A stretch of 64,000 nucleotides of DNA from Lactiplantibacillus plantarum EGD-AQ4 (GCF_000463075.2 NZ_AVAQ01000050.1:1-64000), one strand, 5' to 3'; shown: positions 37,930-47,143, numbered from the stretch's first letter. Made by a program: numbers and translations. Notes: generated from the letters alone by a model not told the origin.

Positions 37930-38745
37930 CTAAATCAAATCCACAAAGTTCGAACGGAACTTGTTATAGAGATACGTTCCAAGCAGAATTGCGACGAGAT
38001 TGAATAACCAGAAGACAATCGTCAACGTAATGTTCGGCTGTTGCCAGATCCAACCACGATTCAATAATGATTCCCGCATCCCGTTGAGGACGTAATAAAA
38101 TGGGTTCAATTCCAGTAACCGGACAAAGACGGCTGGGAAGTTAGAGGTCGTAAAGTTGAACAATACCCCACTCATGTAGAACAGCATCCGCAATACGGAT
38201 TGCAACGTAATATGCCAGTCACGAATCAGCACACTGACCGTTGCATTGAGAATCCCCAGTGAATACATGAGAACGATCATGCACCCAAAGTAGTAAATAA
38301 ACTGGAACCAGGAAAGTGATGGCCAGATACCATTTAAAAACATCAGGAAAATCCCGAAAGCAATCATCGTCCAGAAACTATAGAGGTTTCCGTAAATCTT
38401 AATGGACGGTAACACGTTGACTGGGAATTTCATCTTGGAAACTAACCCAACTTGCCGATAAATACTAGAAGACGCGTCCAGCGTCGTTTTGTTCATATAT
38501 AACCACGGTGCGATCCCGACAACCATCCAAGGTAGGTACGGGATTCCAGGCATCGGATCGCCACGTTTTAACGCGACCCCGAATACTAAGTAGTAAATTC
38601 CGATTTGGATCAGTGGATTCAGAAATTCCCATGCTAACCCAAGGTAATGGCTTTGGTATGTGGCTCGGTCATCATACTTGGCCATTCGCCGAATAATCTT
38701 GAAATTGGCGAACTGATCACCAATCGTCTTAAACATCGTAAACAT
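37930..38745 (-). CDS. tagG: Teichoic acid export permease TagG
   Basis: A 271-residue ABC-2-type permease with six TM segments. The N-terminal YQSHYLGLAWEFLNPLIQIG motif is characteristic of polysaccharide/teichoic acid exporters. It forms the membrane channel with TagH for lipid-linked wall teichoic acid. AAGGAGCGC precedes the ATG. First gene of the operon. Confidence 0.92.
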   Translation of the reverse strand: MFTMFKTIGDQFANFKIIRRMAKYDDRATYQSHYLGLAWEFLNPLIQIGIYYLVFGVALKRGDPMPGIPYLPWMVVGIAPWLYMNKTTLDASSSIYRQVGLVSKMKFPVNVLPSIKIYGNLYSFWTMIAFGIFLMFLNGIWPSLSWFQFIYYFGCMIVLMYSLGILNATVSVLIRDWHITLQSVLRMLFYMSGVLFNFTTSNFPAVFVRLLELNPFYYVLNGMRESLLNRGWIWQQPNITLTIVFWLFNLVAILLGTYLYNKFRSNFVDLI

Positions 38746-39040
38746 AATGCGCTCCTTAATTGAATGTCACAACACGATCAAGCGCCTCTTGAAAGGTCAT
38801 GGCAGATTTACGGTCAAGGTGAACCGCAGCTTACATTATAACGATAAACCCGACGAATAGCATAGAAAATAACATTTTTTATCAAATATTTACTTCTTCT
38901 CGCGCTATATTTAGTGCTGAAGAGTAGTGTGCGGTCAATGAAGTAAGCCCTTACCGATTTGTTGGTAAAAAACGCCGCAATCAGCGCGATTTTTGACTGA
39001 ATTTAGCGGAATTTCATTATTGTTGCGTAATTATTAATGA
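38746..39040. other. Gene-free interval upstream of tagG
   Basis: No gene or clear repeat seen. AT-rich stretches near 38870-38940 may hold the tagGH promoter, but no convincing -35/-10 pair was found. Confidence 0.4.
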
Positions 39041-39070
39041 AAAAAGAAAAAGGACTCAGCGTTTGAGTCC
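39041..39070 (-). terminator. Terminator of the relB/dinJ remnant
   Basis: GGACTCA and TTGAGTCC surround a 4-nt loop, with a T-rich tail on the minus strand. Confidence 0.7.
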
Positions 39071-39191
39071 TGCAAATTGGAATATGACATTGGCAAGCGG
39101 TGATATTTGACGCGGCAAGTGCCTGACTAAAGCGAAAGTTCAAATTAGCTTAGATTCAGTCACCCTTATCCATGACAATACCCAATCAGGC

Positions 39192-39485
39192 TTACTGTTC
39201 ATCGTTGAGATAGCGAATCGCACGCTTGGGATCATCGAAGGCGGGCGCGTTATCAGGAATGAGGTCTAATTCTTCGGCGCGCGCCAGGACTAGGGCCTTT
39301 TCCGTCTCTTCATTTGGCACCCACGACGGCTCGTCACTTTAAAACGAGATCGCTTGCTGCAAGACCAATTGCCTTAACGCCATGTTCAGATAGGTATTCA
39401 TTGATAGCCCCATACTAGCAAGTTGCTTGCTAGCTGCTTGCTTCAAGTCAGCGTCTATACGAATAGAAGTTGATACTCGAGTCAT
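39192..39485 (-). pseudogene. RelB/DinJ-family antitoxin gene with in-frame stop
   Basis: Starts at an ATG at 39485 with AGAGAGGG upstream and reads MTRVSTSIRIDADLKQAA, the ribbon-helix-helix domain of DinJ/RelB. After residue 48 (QQAISF) there is an in-frame TAA at 39339-39341. The same frame then continues with a DinJ-like C terminus (PSWVPNEETEKALVLARAEE ... RYLNDEQ) to a stop at 39192. Without the TAA it would encode 97 residues. Position 49 is often Glu in the family, so a GAA-to-TAA change is likely. No toxin gene of the RelE/YafQ type is adjacent. Confidence 0.82.
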
Positions 39486-39841
39486 GCCAACCATCCCTCT
39501 CTCTGTTAATACCTTGATTATATAATAACCACGTTTCGGCCGTTATTATTTACCATTGGGGATAATTGTTCTTGAGTTCAAAAGCAGCCAGCTTAGAATC
39601 GCTGGAAATAAGACGAGTTAGCGTAAACCTGATGGGTAGACGCGGCCTATGCCGACTTCTAAGCTGGAGGGGTCGGACTAGGAAGTACCCCAGCTGATGC
39701 ACAACAATCCACCCCCACACCGTTCGTTCATCAGCGTAGTCATAACACACTTACCAAACCAGCTGAATAATGACTTATAATGGCGTCTTTGGCCCAAAAA
39801 GTGCTATGATGAGGGAACATTAACTAAGGGGGTTAGACACG
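39486..39841. repeat. Interval holding a fused A/C element fragment
   Basis: From about 39565 to 39720 a module C end (GTTCTTGAGTTCAAAAGCAG, then AGCTTAGAATCGCTGGAAA) runs directly into the module A end (GTCGGACTAGGAAGTACCCC, then GATGCACAACAATCC). The middle of the element is missing. No gene is present in the interval. Confidence 0.65.
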
Positions 39842-41008
39842 ATGAGTTCAATTATTGAAAATTTACAATTAGCCGCACAACAGGTTCATCTCATCAACCT
39901 ATATCAAGCCAATAGCGAAGTGGTTTATACCGGCTACATCGACCGTCTGGCACCCGATGGCGTTGTCGTGAACACTTACGACGATGCAGGGCTCCAGGAC
40001 GGCGCCGTCTTTATGCGTTACGACGTCATCGATGAAGTTGAAATGATGAGCGAAGACCTCGATAATATGGCCTTTCGACTCAAGAATGCAACGACTGAAG
40101 GATTAAATAGTGTGCCACAACCAGCACTGGCAATCGATGACCAACAGCCAGCACTTGCTCAACTAGTCGACCACGCCCATTCCGACCACCAAGTCGTCCT
40201 GCTCGTGTTAGCGAACAATGACAATTACCTTGAAGGTCAGGTTCAAGCAATCACCGATCAGACGATCACGTTCACAACTTTTGATAAATTTGATTTTAAA
40301 AATAAGACTCAACAAGTCATTCCGTTAGATTCGATTCAAATTCTCGAATTCTGCGGCAATGAATTATTGCTGGAAAGTGCCTTTGTTAAAACTGCTCACG
40401 CTCACCAGGAAACTGTCAAAGCCAGTGAACCCGATGACGTTGACGCGACGCTTAATAACGCGTTGGCCCAACATCAGTTGATTGCAATCCGCTCGGCAGA
40501 TGGTTCCGATATGTTCTTCGTCGGCTTCATTAACACGTTAAACGCCGATAGCGTCTTGCTCAACTTGATTGACATGACCGGCCAATTTGGCGGCTACACC
40601 CTGTGCCGACGCTCGCTGATTGAATCGGTCACGACCCAATCGGACTACTTGCAGACGATGCGTGGTTTTATTGAATTGAACCGGCAGTATGAGTTAAACG
40701 TCCAGCCGGTCTTAAACGACGAACGCCTCTTTGACGGTACGACTGATTTATTTGAGTCGATTTTACGGCAAGCGGCGACTTTCAACAATCTCGTCCATAT
40801 CACGACTGAGAATCCAATGTTGCCGGCAATGACCGGTTATCCGGGCGCGTTGACTAATGGCCACTTCATCTTCTATAACGTCGATGATGATAACCAGATC
40901 AATCACGTTGGCATGATGATTGAACTCGACCAAGTCGTCGAACTATCATTCGGTTACATGGACGCTTACCTGCTAGAAAAGCGCTTGAAGAGTACTGGAA
41001 GTCTGTAA
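39842..41008 (+). CDS. Four-repeat beta-rich protein of unknown function
   Basis: A 388-residue cytoplasmic, acidic protein. By eye it contains four similar units (about residues 24-75, 118-175, 210-268 and 315-375). Each is a run of beta strands with an inner GxI/V turn (YTGYIDRLAPDGVVVNTYDD, FVGFINTLNADSVLLNLID) and closes with DxIxxVEx or LDSIQILEF. This suggests small barrel (Sm- or SH3-like) modules. No catalytic motif or TM. GGGGG lies just upstream of the start. Not recognised. Confidence 0.75.
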   Translation: MSSIIENLQLAAQQVHLINLYQANSEVVYTGYIDRLAPDGVVVNTYDDAGLQDGAVFMRYDVIDEVEMMSEDLDNMAFRLKNATTEGLNSVPQPALAIDDQQPALAQLVDHAHSDHQVVLLVLANNDNYLEGQVQAITDQTITFTTFDKFDFKNKTQQVIPLDSIQILEFCGNELLLESAFVKTAHAHQETVKASEPDDVDATLNNALAQHQLIAIRSADGSDMFFVGFINTLNADSVLLNLIDMTGQFGGYTLCRRSLIESVTTQSDYLQTMRGFIELNRQYELNVQPVLNDERLFDGTTDLFESILRQAATFNNLVHITTENPMLPAMTGYPGALTNGHFIFYNVDDDNQINHVGMMIELDQVVELSFGYMDAYLLEKRLKSTGSL

Positions 41009-41027
41009 CCAATCAGCGGCAAAACTG

Positions 41028-41069
41028 AACTAGCAGCCATTTCATTAGCGGAATGGCTGCTAGTTTTTG
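41028..41069 (+). terminator. Terminator of the four-repeat protein gene
   Basis: AACTAGCAGCCATT pairs with AATGGCTGCTAGTT, followed by TTTTG. Confidence 0.85.
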
Positions 41070-41125
41070 TTTCGCCAGCCTAGACTGGCGTGCTGGCCGG
41101 TTCATTCAATTCAATAGATGAGACG

Positions 41126-41175
41126 CAAAAAAAGTGGCGTAACTAGCATGCGGGATTGTTGCTGGTTGCGCCACT
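41126..41175 (-). terminator. Leftward terminator of the aminotransferase gene
   Basis: AGTGGCGCAACCAGC pairs with GCTAGTTACGCCACT on the minus strand, followed by seven Ts. Confidence 0.8.
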
Positions 41176-41325
41176 GTGATCATCTTTGTAATGATTCTGC
41201 TTGTACTGATTCTGGTTCCTACTGCTTAATAGTGCCGTTCGTAGCGATTCTGAGCTGCTTCATCGGCCGATAACCAGCCTCGGCCGTCAACCAACCGGGC
41301 TAGTCACCACCGCATCCGTCAGTCG

Positions 41326-42498
41326 CTAATCGAATAAATGCAGCTTAGCAATTCGTTGGCAGGCTTCCGTGAATCTGGGTTCGTCAATCAGCAGGCCCAC
41401 TCGCACGTAGCCTTCACCACCAGCACCGAAGCCGTTTCCTGGTGCCACGGCTACGGCTGCTTGGTCGAGCAATAGGTCGGCGAAGCTTTCACTCGTATAA
41501 CCAGCTGGAACCGGCATCCACGCGTAAAACGAGCCGCCTGAGGGATACGGTTCCCAGCCGATTTTACGTGCGGCCGCAAAGAATTGGTTGCGCCGACGTT
41601 CATATAACCCGACTAGGTCACGAACGGTCTGTTGGTCACTATTTAAAGCCGCGATGGCGGCATCCTGAATCGCCGGGAAGACGCTGACGAATAAATGGTC
41701 TTGAATCAGGTTCAAGGCTTCGATCATATCCGGATTGCCTGCCGCAAAGCCGACTCGCCAGCCAGCCATGTTAAAGGATTTCGACAAGGTGTACATTTCA
41801 ATGCCAACATCCTTGGCGCCAGGCGTTTGTAAGAAACTGACGGGCCGTTGCCCATCAAACCCAATCGCCCCGTAAGCAAAGTCGTGAACAATCCCAATCT
41901 GATGCTCATTAGCAAAGTCGACCGTATCGCGGAAAAAGTCCGGCGTGGCCACCGCACCAGTCGGGTTATTTGGATAATTCAAGTACAACAATTTCGCCGC
42001 CTCAGCCACCTTTGGATCGACCTGAGAATAGTCTGGCAAAAAGTGGTGTTGTTCAGTTAACCGCAATAATTCAAGTTTGACTTGAGCTAAAGTGATTCCT
42101 GACAAGTAATCGGGGTAGCCCGGGTCAGGTAAGATCATGGTATCCCCAGGATTCAAGAGCGCAAAAGGCAATTCGACTAGTCCAATTTTACTGCCACCTA
42201 AAACGGCAATCTCAGTCTCTGGATCCAGTTGTACCCCGTATTCGCGCTGATAAAAATCGGCCGCGGCCTGTTTAAAACGTGGTAGCCCGCGAAATAACGA
42301 ATACTTATGGTCAGCTGGGTCGGCAGTCGCAGCCTGCATCGCCTTCACGACGAAGTCTGGCGTGGGCTGGTCCGGATTTCCCTGCCCTAAATTGATCACA
42401 TCCGCACCCGACGCGGCTTTCGCATTGACCTTGCGAACCAAATTCGCAAAGAACTGTTTTGGTAACTGCTGTAAAATCTTGGATTCTTCAAATTTCAA
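41326..42498 (-). CDS. Class I/II PLP aminotransferase
   Basis: A 390-residue fold-type I aminotransferase. Conserved points: INLGQGNPDQPTP at the N terminus, NYPNNPTGA, and the PLP lysine in YTLSKSFNMAGWRVGFAAGN. It resembles the PatA/AraT/MtnE group acting on aromatic, branched or sulfur amino acids; substrate not decided. The start codon is TTG at 42498, 2 nt after the stop of the panE remnant, with AAGGGGAG inside that remnant as ribosome site. T-box control is inherited from the leader upstream. Confidence 0.87.
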   Translation of the reverse strand: MKFEESKILQQLPKQFFANLVRKVNAKAASGADVINLGQGNPDQPTPDFVVKAMQAATADPADHKYSLFRGLPRFKQAAADFYQREYGVQLDPETEIAVLGGSKIGLVELPFALLNPGDTMILPDPGYPDYLSGITLAQVKLELLRLTEQHHFLPDYSQVDPKVAEAAKLLYLNYPNNPTGAVATPDFFRDTVDFANEHQIGIVHDFAYGAIGFDGQRPVSFLQTPGAKDVGIEMYTLSKSFNMAGWRVGFAAGNPDMIEALNLIQDHLFVSVFPAIQDAAIAALNSDQQTVRDLVGLYERRRNQFFAAARKIGWEPYPSGGSFYAWMPVPAGYTSESFADLLLDQAAVAVAPGNGFGAGGEGYVRVGLLIDEPRFTEACQRIAKLHLFD

Positions 42499-42500
42499 AC

Positions 42501-42689
42501 CTAGTGCTCCCCTTCTGTTAACGGCTTCAGACTGGCAACGTCAAAGGTCCCGGCAAATTCTGCCAAGTGGACCAAGTTGCGTAAGAAATCATGGGTCTTT
42601 GCTTCATAATGATACTGCACGCCTAAATCATAAAGATAACCATTGATATAATCAACTTCCGTGGGCCGATGTTTCGAAATATCTTGATA
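42501..42689 (-). pseudogene. panE: 3' remnant of a PanE/ApbA-family reductase gene
   Basis: An open frame of 62 codons with no start codon (TAG directly upstream at 42690-42692). It reads QDISKHRPTEVDYINGYLYD and ends LKPLTEGEH, the typical C-terminal part of 2-dehydropantoate 2-reductases (RPTEIDYINGxxxxxG). The preceding 240 or so codons are missing; the frame is joined straight to the T-box terminator. PanE-type enzymes also reduce branched 2-keto acids, which fits pairing with an aminotransferase. Confidence 0.82.
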
Positions 42690-42699
42690 CTATGTGACG

Positions 42700-42993
42700 A
42701 CTAAAAAAGTCGACCCGGTTATGCTTTTACATAACAAGGACGACTGTCGCCGCGGTACCACCTCAATAGCATCCAATTGGACACCAACTCATGCAGAACT
42801 AACTGCTGCGCTAACGGGCATTAACCGCGACCACTTAACATGACTGCTCACCGATCGTTCATTAAGAAAGACCATCTTCACAACGTTTACCGGATCATCT
42901 TTCAGCAGTTGATGACTCTCTGTTACCGGCGCGCAATCGCTACTCATCTTTCGTGATAAGTCACATTATGAGTTTTAGATTAGAATATGTCAA
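42700..42993 (-). promoter_or_regulatory. T-box leader with promoter
   Basis: On the minus strand TTGACA (42988-42993) and CATAAT (42965-42970) are 17 bp apart. Downstream comes the T-box core GAGGTGGTACCGCGG (42750-42764), then a stem with TTATG/CATAA at its top and GTCGAC followed by TTTTTT near 42704-42712. The specifier codon was not securely assigned; given the genes, an amino acid used by the aminotransferase is expected. Confidence 0.87.
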
Positions 42994-43159
42994 GGAATTT
43001 ATTAATTAAAAATGAGATCAGTATGCGTGTTTAGCTTAGCGACACTCAGAGATGACGGTGCTCACAGTCTTCTGCGAATATTTGTCATTGTCGATTCAAA
43101 TCCTTACAAACTATCTTCACTACCGACCCTAAAATACGGTAATTGAATGCCAACAAGAC
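42994..43159. other. Gene-free interval
   Basis: No feature recognised between the T-box promoter and the CHY gene end. Confidence 0.4.
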
Positions 43160-43480
43160 TCACTCGTCAGACTTAAAGTACAACGCATCATGGCGCTTAC
43201 AACGGGGATTGAACGCTACTTGACAATTGGGACAAGCACCAGTGTGATACTGTGCAACGGTCATTCGATAGCGACAATTGCCACACATTACGGCTAGCGC
43301 CTGGCGACTGGCTGGGACAAAACGATGTGTACATAATGCATCATGACAGCGATAGCACGCATAATATCGTTGACATTGCGAGCACCACAAGGCGGCAATG
43401 TCATTTGCCTGGTGATAATGTTGGCAGCGTCCAGCCCGATCAATATTTAGGCCATAAATTTGATACCACGACTGACTCAT
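43160..43480 (-). CDS. CHY zinc finger-like protein
   Basis: A 106-residue protein dense in metal ligands: CQHYHQAND, WCSQCQRYYACYRCHD, CTHRF, CGNCRYRM and CPNCQVAFNP. This is the CHY zinc-finger layout, binding probably three zinc ions. Function of bacterial stand-alone members is unclear. Its ATG overlaps the birA stop by 4 nt (ATGA), so translation is coupled to birA. Confidence 0.85.
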   Translation of the reverse strand: MSQSWYQIYGLNIDRAGRCQHYHQANDIAALWCSQCQRYYACYRCHDALCTHRFVPASRQALAVMCGNCRYRMTVAQYHTGACPNCQVAFNPRCKRHDALYFKSDE

Positions 43481-44448
43481 GCTTCAACGCCGACTTTGAC
43501 AACTTCACCACTCGTGAAGGTTTGGTGATCCCCAGACGGTAATCGCAGGACCAAGCCACCATGGGCATCGATATCTTCCGCCAGTCCCGTCACGACCTGC
43601 CGTCCCACTTGCAACGTGACTTGTTTGCCGAGAACGGCAGATTTAGCCCGGTACGTTGGCAAGAAGTCGGCACTAGTATAGCGTTTCGATAGCGCTACAA
43701 CCTCAGCTAATAGCGCCGCCGCCAACTGATTACGATCGACCGCCACCGTTGTATCGACGGCTTGCGCGCGTGTTCGCAATTCCTTTGGAAAATCAGTCGT
43801 CGTCAAATTCAGACCAATGCCGACAATGAAGGCCATGGTCGAACTCGACTCTAGTTCCAGACTCGCCTCGGTAATGATGCCGCCGACCTTATGATGGTCC
43901 AGATAAATATCATTGACCCATTTCAGCTGAAAGTCCTTAGTCGGGTAAAATTGTTGTAAGACCGTCAACACACTCACTGAGATACCGGTGGTCAGTAGCC
44001 CGACATTGCCCAAGGCTTGCGTCGGGTTGGGAATGACCACGCTCAGATAGAGCCCCGTATTGGCTGGTGAATAAAAATGTCGTCCCTGTCGCCCATAGCC
44101 GGCCGTTTGTCGATCCGCCAAGAAAGCCGCGACTTGGGCGGGGTGCTGGCTCAAGAATTCTTTGGCCAGTAGCTGTGTCGATGCCGTCTCGGCCACCACC
44201 TCAATCGGCCCTGGAAACTGATGTTGCCCATGGATTTGAATCGCCGTCGCATCCAACTGCTGACTGCCCTGGTAACAATACCCGCGATTTTTACGACTCT
44301 CAATCTGATGGCCCTGCTTTTTGAGCGCATTGATTGCTTTCCAGACACTTTCACGACTGCGGCCAATCTGCTGAGCCAATTGATCCCCTGACAGCCATGT
44401 CCCGGGGTGTGCCACTAATGTCATTAAGACTTGTTCTTTCGTTGTCAT
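43477..44448 (-). CDS. birA: Biotin operon repressor / biotin-protein ligase
   Basis: A 323-residue bifunctional BirA: an N-terminal winged helix (residues 1-60, GDQLAQQIGRSRESVWKAI) and a catalytic domain with GYGRQGRHF (biotinyl-AMP loop), KWVNDIYLDHHKVGGI and a C-terminal SH3-like part. It attaches biotin to carrier proteins and, when biotin is plentiful, represses transcription. The start at 44448 follows GAGGAG. It lies downstream of bioY in one operon. Confidence 0.95.
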   Translation of the reverse strand: MTTKEQVLMTLVAHPGTWLSGDQLAQQIGRSRESVWKAINALKKQGHQIESRKNRGYCYQGSQQLDATAIQIHGQHQFPGPIEVVAETASTQLLAKEFLSQHPAQVAAFLADRQTAGYGRQGRHFYSPANTGLYLSVVIPNPTQALGNVGLLTTGISVSVLTVLQQFYPTKDFQLKWVNDIYLDHHKVGGIITEASLELESSSTMAFIVGIGLNLTTTDFPKELRTRAQAVDTTVAVDRNQLAAALLAEVVALSKRYTSADFLPTYRAKSAVLGKQVTLQVGRQVVTGLAEDIDAHGGLVLRLPSGDHQTFTSGEVVKVGVEA

Positions 44449-44511
44449 TTTGCCACTCCTCATCTTATTCAGCACTTTGTTCGTCGCTTTGTTCGGCGCT
44501 CGCCCATCGGC

Positions 44512-45075
44512 TTATGCTGCCACACCAAAATCAATGACGGCCCGGACGCGCCGCGCAATCAAAACAGCGAGCGTCGCCTTGATAATATCTCCTGGAATAA
44601 AGGCCAAGTTCGATAATAAAGCAGCCGAAAGCGTCATATTGGACTGAATTGCCAGCCAGACCGCCCCAACGATATCGACAAACCCAATACCGGCCAACCA
44701 CACGATGCCAACTTCCAACCACCAGTAGCCGCTCGTCGTCGCTGGCGTCAGCTTCATTAACGTCCCAATCAAGACCGGCGCCAACAACCACGCCACGAGG
44801 TAGCCACCGGTTGGCCCTAAGAACACGGCCGCCCCACCGCGACCACCTGACAACAGTGGCAATCCTAATGCCACTAAGCCTAGGAACAATGCCACGGCAA
44901 TCGTGCCATATTTGCGACCCAATAATTCAGCTGCCAAGAAAATCCCCATATTTTGCAGCACGATTGGCACCGGAATAATTCCCACCGGAATCCCCGGAAA
45001 GAACCCCAGAACAATGATTAGCGCCGTTACCATCGCCGTCTGCGTCAAATGTTTGACTGTCTGTTGATTTGTCAT
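44512..45075 (-). CDS. bioY: Biotin transporter BioY
   Basis: A 187-residue ECF-type S component with six TM segments and the BioY motif GPTGGYLVAWLLAP. It captures biotin and works with the shared ECF energy module encoded elsewhere. Biotin uptake next to birA suggests that the strain relies on external biotin. AGGGGTGCAGGT precedes the ATG; a BirA-type operator lies upstream. Confidence 0.94.
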   Translation of the reverse strand: MTNQQTVKHLTQTAMVTALIIVLGFFPGIPVGIIPVPIVLQNMGIFLAAELLGRKYGTIAVALFLGLVALGLPLLSGGRGGAAVFLGPTGGYLVAWLLAPVLIGTLMKLTPATTSGYWWLEVGIVWLAGIGFVDIVGAVWLAIQSNMTLSAALLSNLAFIPGDIIKATLAVLIARRVRAVIDFGVAA

Positions 45076-45117
45076 ACCTGCACCCCTAGTTAATCAAGTT
45101 AACCGCTATTATGCACC

Positions 45118-45153
45118 AATAGTAACCTTAAATCAATAGGACGGGTTACTATT
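45118..45153 (-). promoter_or_regulatory. BirA-type operator over the bioY promoter
   Basis: A perfect 10-bp inverted repeat, AATAGTAACC (45118-45127) and GGTTACTATT (45144-45153), 16 bp apart, resembles the Firmicute BirA operator family (GTTAACC-N14-16-GGTTAAC). On the minus strand it overlaps a promoter with TTGATT and CATAAT 17 bp apart. This fits feedback repression of bioY-birA. Confidence 0.8.
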
Positions 45154-45194
45154 TTGATACGTGCTGTTAAAATTAACATGAAACATGACTAGAA

Positions 45195-45245
45195 CGTGCC
45201 AGTTGGAGGCTTCCTGTTCGTCAGCCGATGCGCGCCTTAGTCCGA
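45195..45245 (-). repeat. A/C element fragment (module A end)
   Basis: GGCTTCCTGTTCGTCAGCCG then ATGCGCGCCTTAGTCCGACT, matching the module A border of copy 1, then diverging. Confidence 0.6.
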
Positions 45246-45341
45246 CTTAAACACTGAGGCGATCATCTGAAAATCACTCACTAGTTTCGATAGCACTAGC
45301 CTTGAAATTAGACAGTAGAGTTAGCCTTCGCTCACTGTTCA

Positions 45342-45384
45342 TAAAAATCAGTCGACCAAAACTGATTGTCTGGCCGACTGATTA
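45342..45384 (-). terminator. Terminator of the ABC exporter gene
   Basis: AATCAGTCGGCCA and TGGTCGACTGATT enclose a 13-nt loop, followed by TTTT on the minus strand. Confidence 0.8.
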
Positions 45385-45439
45385 ACTAATTGTTCGTCTC
45401 AAATGATTTGCTCACCGCAATTGCAATGACTTGCCACGA

Positions 45440-47089
45440 CTAGGCTTGGCGTACATCTGCGGTCAAATCGATGATTTCGTCAAATAAAGGTTTGGTCTGC
45501 TGATGCAGATTATGGGTCACCATGATTACCGTCTTATTCGACTGTTGTAGAATATTTGTTTCCACGCGTAATGCGGTTTCCAGATCCAACGCAGAGGTAA
45601 TTTCATCTAATAACAAGATTGGTCGATCACTTAATAACATTCTCGCCATCGCTACCCGTTGCATCTGACCACCGGACAAATTAGCGCCACCATGTCGCAA
45701 TTGCGTCGCAAATCCATCTGGTAGCTCGTCGACAAATTCATCGATACCGCAGATCCGGCAAACCGCGGCGAACGTTTGGTCATTGACCGTCCGTCCCATC
45801 AAGATGTTCTCCCGTAAATCCCCGGTAAAGATATAGGGGTGCTGGTCCACATATAACATTTGTGCTTGAATCTGGCTTTCTGGTAACTGACGATAATCCT
45901 GACCATCAATCGTCAAAGTCCCTTGATAATCCGTATACATGCCAAAAATTAAATTCAAAATTGTCGTTTTGCCAAACCCAGATGGCGCAACCAAGGCATA
46001 CTTATGATTCTTTTCAAGCCGTAAATTAAGCTTCCGTAACGTTGGAGCGCTTTGATTATCATATGTAAAACTCACGTCATTAAAATCAATGGCTTGTTGG
46101 AAATCAGTCAAATTAGCCGTTGGTTGGGCTGTTGCTTGAGATATCGCTTGGGTTGCTGATTTGCTTGAGGCCAGCTGAAACTTCTTAATAATGGGTTTAA
46201 CCGTCCGCAAGCCTACAATTGCAAAGCTCAAAGCCGTTAAGTTACCAAAAATCACGCCGGCCAATGACGAGCACGTAATGACATTCCCCACTTTCATAAT
46301 GCCATTGAGGGCCAGCGAACCAGCCAGGACACCAATCGCAGCCTGACTCAGAACGCTGATCCAATTAATCAGCCCATTATTCTCCGCCTTAGCTGTCACG
46401 AAAGCGACCTTGTGCTTACCAAACCGCTTGGATGCATGCTGAACACGCTGGTTGATCAAGTGTTTTTGCCCCAGAATATAGAGCGCATTATACCCGTCAA
46501 AGGTATCCGTCATGGTTTCCGTCAGTTGTTCATTTGCTTGACTGTATGATTTCGATTCGCGTTCAAGCTTGGCTTGTAATATTTTAGGGCCTAGAATCAT
46601 CAACGCCGCTAAGATCAGTGTCAAAATCAGCAGGCTATAGTGGTATTTGACGATCATGACGGCATTAATTAACACGGCCGTCAGCGACTGAAGCGCATCA
46701 AAGACATTCTCAAATCCTTGTTCATCAATAATGGTTAGATCATTGGTCATCCACGAGACATACTTACCCGTATCGTTTTCTTTGACCTGCGCATACTTCA
46801 ATCCATTAATCGAATCCGCAATATCGTTCCGCAATTCTGCTTCCATCGTTTGTTTTAACCGCTCGCGAAAATGATCGTTGATGGGAATACAAATTGCAAA
46901 GAGCGTGATGGCACTGAACGCAATGATCATGTCACGAATAAACGTTTGAAAATCACGATTCGCAATCGCCGTAATCGCATTCCCAAAGTAGATGCTATCG
47001 ATCATCTGAAATCCCATCCAAAACACACCTAATATCAATAACCCCCAAACCGCTAACTTGTGCCGAAATAAATACGAATAAATAGGCAT
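45440..47089 (-). CDS. ABC exporter, fused permease and ATPase
   Basis: A 549-residue half-transporter: a six-TM ABC-B domain (about 1-310) and an ATPase domain with Walker A APSGFGKTT, signature NLSGGQMQRVA and Walker B PILLLDEITSAL. The Walker A has Phe where most have Ser or Cys (SGxGKT). Such proteins export drugs or peptides, usually as dimers. It follows an MFS exporter gene by 54 nt in one operon, so the two probably act on related compounds. AGGAGGAG precedes the ATG. Confidence 0.87.
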   Translation of the reverse strand: MPIYSYLFRHKLAVWGLLILGVFWMGFQMIDSIYFGNAITAIANRDFQTFIRDMIIAFSAITLFAICIPINDHFRERLKQTMEAELRNDIADSINGLKYAQVKENDTGKYVSWMTNDLTIIDEQGFENVFDALQSLTAVLINAVMIVKYHYSLLILTLILAALMILGPKILQAKLERESKSYSQANEQLTETMTDTFDGYNALYILGQKHLINQRVQHASKRFGKHKVAFVTAKAENNGLINWISVLSQAAIGVLAGSLALNGIMKVGNVITCSSLAGVIFGNLTALSFAIVGLRTVKPIIKKFQLASSKSATQAISQATAQPTANLTDFQQAIDFNDVSFTYDNQSAPTLRKLNLRLEKNHKYALVAPSGFGKTTILNLIFGMYTDYQGTLTIDGQDYRQLPESQIQAQMLYVDQHPYIFTGDLRENILMGRTVNDQTFAAVCRICGIDEFVDELPDGFATQLRHGGANLSGGQMQRVAMARMLLSDRPILLLDEITSALDLETALRVETNILQQSNKTVIMVTHNLHQQTKPLFDEIIDLTADVRQA

Positions 47090-47143
47090 AAACTCCTCCT
47101 CAAAAAACAGCTATCGTTCAACCTCGTGCCACATAGTAATTAG

